Assembly (NCBI GenBank): GCA_002699145.1
Contig: PABK01000006.1
Location: 35,104-99,103, forward strand
Origin: Halioglobus sp.
Lineage (GTDB): Bacteria > Pseudomonadota > Gammaproteobacteria > Pseudomonadales > Halieaceae
Length of the DNA stretch: 64,000 nt
Reading direction: 5' to 3'
Shown: piece after piece, positions 62,534 through 64,000 of the stretch
Layout of the letters: each line of letters opens with the position of its first letter
Position numbering within the stretch: position 1 is the first letter of the stretch
Program-made: the position numbers and the translations under genes
Notes under the pieces: model-generated
Seen by the model: only the letters and a program-made list of their open reading frames with translations
What the model was told of the DNA's origin: nothing
Databases searched by the model: none

Positions 62534-64000
<1,467 letters not shown>

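Overview
The window is a 64 kb stretch of a GC-rich Gammaproteobacterium. The obgE-proB pair, a FimT-PilV-PilW-PilX-PilY1-PilE minor pilin cluster, NasT/NasS nitrate control, a TPR lipoprotein of the PEP-CTERM type and a dense set of acyl-CoA dehydrogenases, SDRs and F420/FMN-type monooxygenases suggest a marine heterotroph of the Cellvibrionales/Halieaceae kind. That placement is inference from gene content, not from a marker gene.

Layout. (1) 1-7718: a catabolic cluster with visibly more A/T-rich codon use than the rest: the 5' part of a TonB-dependent receptor, three SDRs, a SnoaL-like protein, a luciferase-like monooxygenase, SRPBCC and VOC proteins, and a 2,4-dienoyl-CoA-reductase-like flavoenzyme, in divergent and convergent blocks. 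(2) 8139-15416: a minor pilin/PilY1 operon with start/stop overlaps, plus a small secreted protein. (3) 15686-29229: a complete nitrate assimilation locus: outer-membrane porin, NasT (ANTAR), NasS, NrtABC transporter, a FAD oxidoreductase, NirBD and NasA. Intergenic signals include a perfect NtrC-type box, a sigma-54-like promoter and a structured leader before nrtA, and a terminator-like hairpin in the porin leader. (4) 29363-43456: mostly single genes: luciferase-like protein, SNase-like nuclease, large TPR lipoprotein, DUF3604 protein, methyltransferase, sulfatase, sulfotransferase, beta-propeller lipoprotein, ThuA-like protein and an M19-like lipoprotein. (5) 43457-43934: a 478-base gap with a good promoter, a highly foldable segment and a strong intrinsic terminator, a candidate small RNA or leader. 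(6) 43935-49976: MFS transporter, NagA-like deacetylase, M3 peptidase, wax ester synthase/DGAT. (7) 49983-56915, minus strand: a six-gene lipid operon (acyl-CoA dehydrogenase, GST, two more acyl-CoA dehydrogenases, two ABC1/AarF kinases). (8) 57130-63724: ferrochelatase, small cytochrome c, ZIP transporter, aldehyde dehydrogenase with an operator-like palindrome, a mosaic palindromic repeat block, proB and obgE. The window ends in tandem and inverted repeats.

The best integrated story is the nitrate locus: uptake across both membranes (porin, NrtABC), two-step reduction to ammonium (NasA, NirBD), and layered control by general nitrogen status (NtrC/sigma-54 signals) and by nitrate (NasS-NasT acting on leader RNA). 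No tRNA, rRNA, insertion sequence or CRISPR array was recognised.
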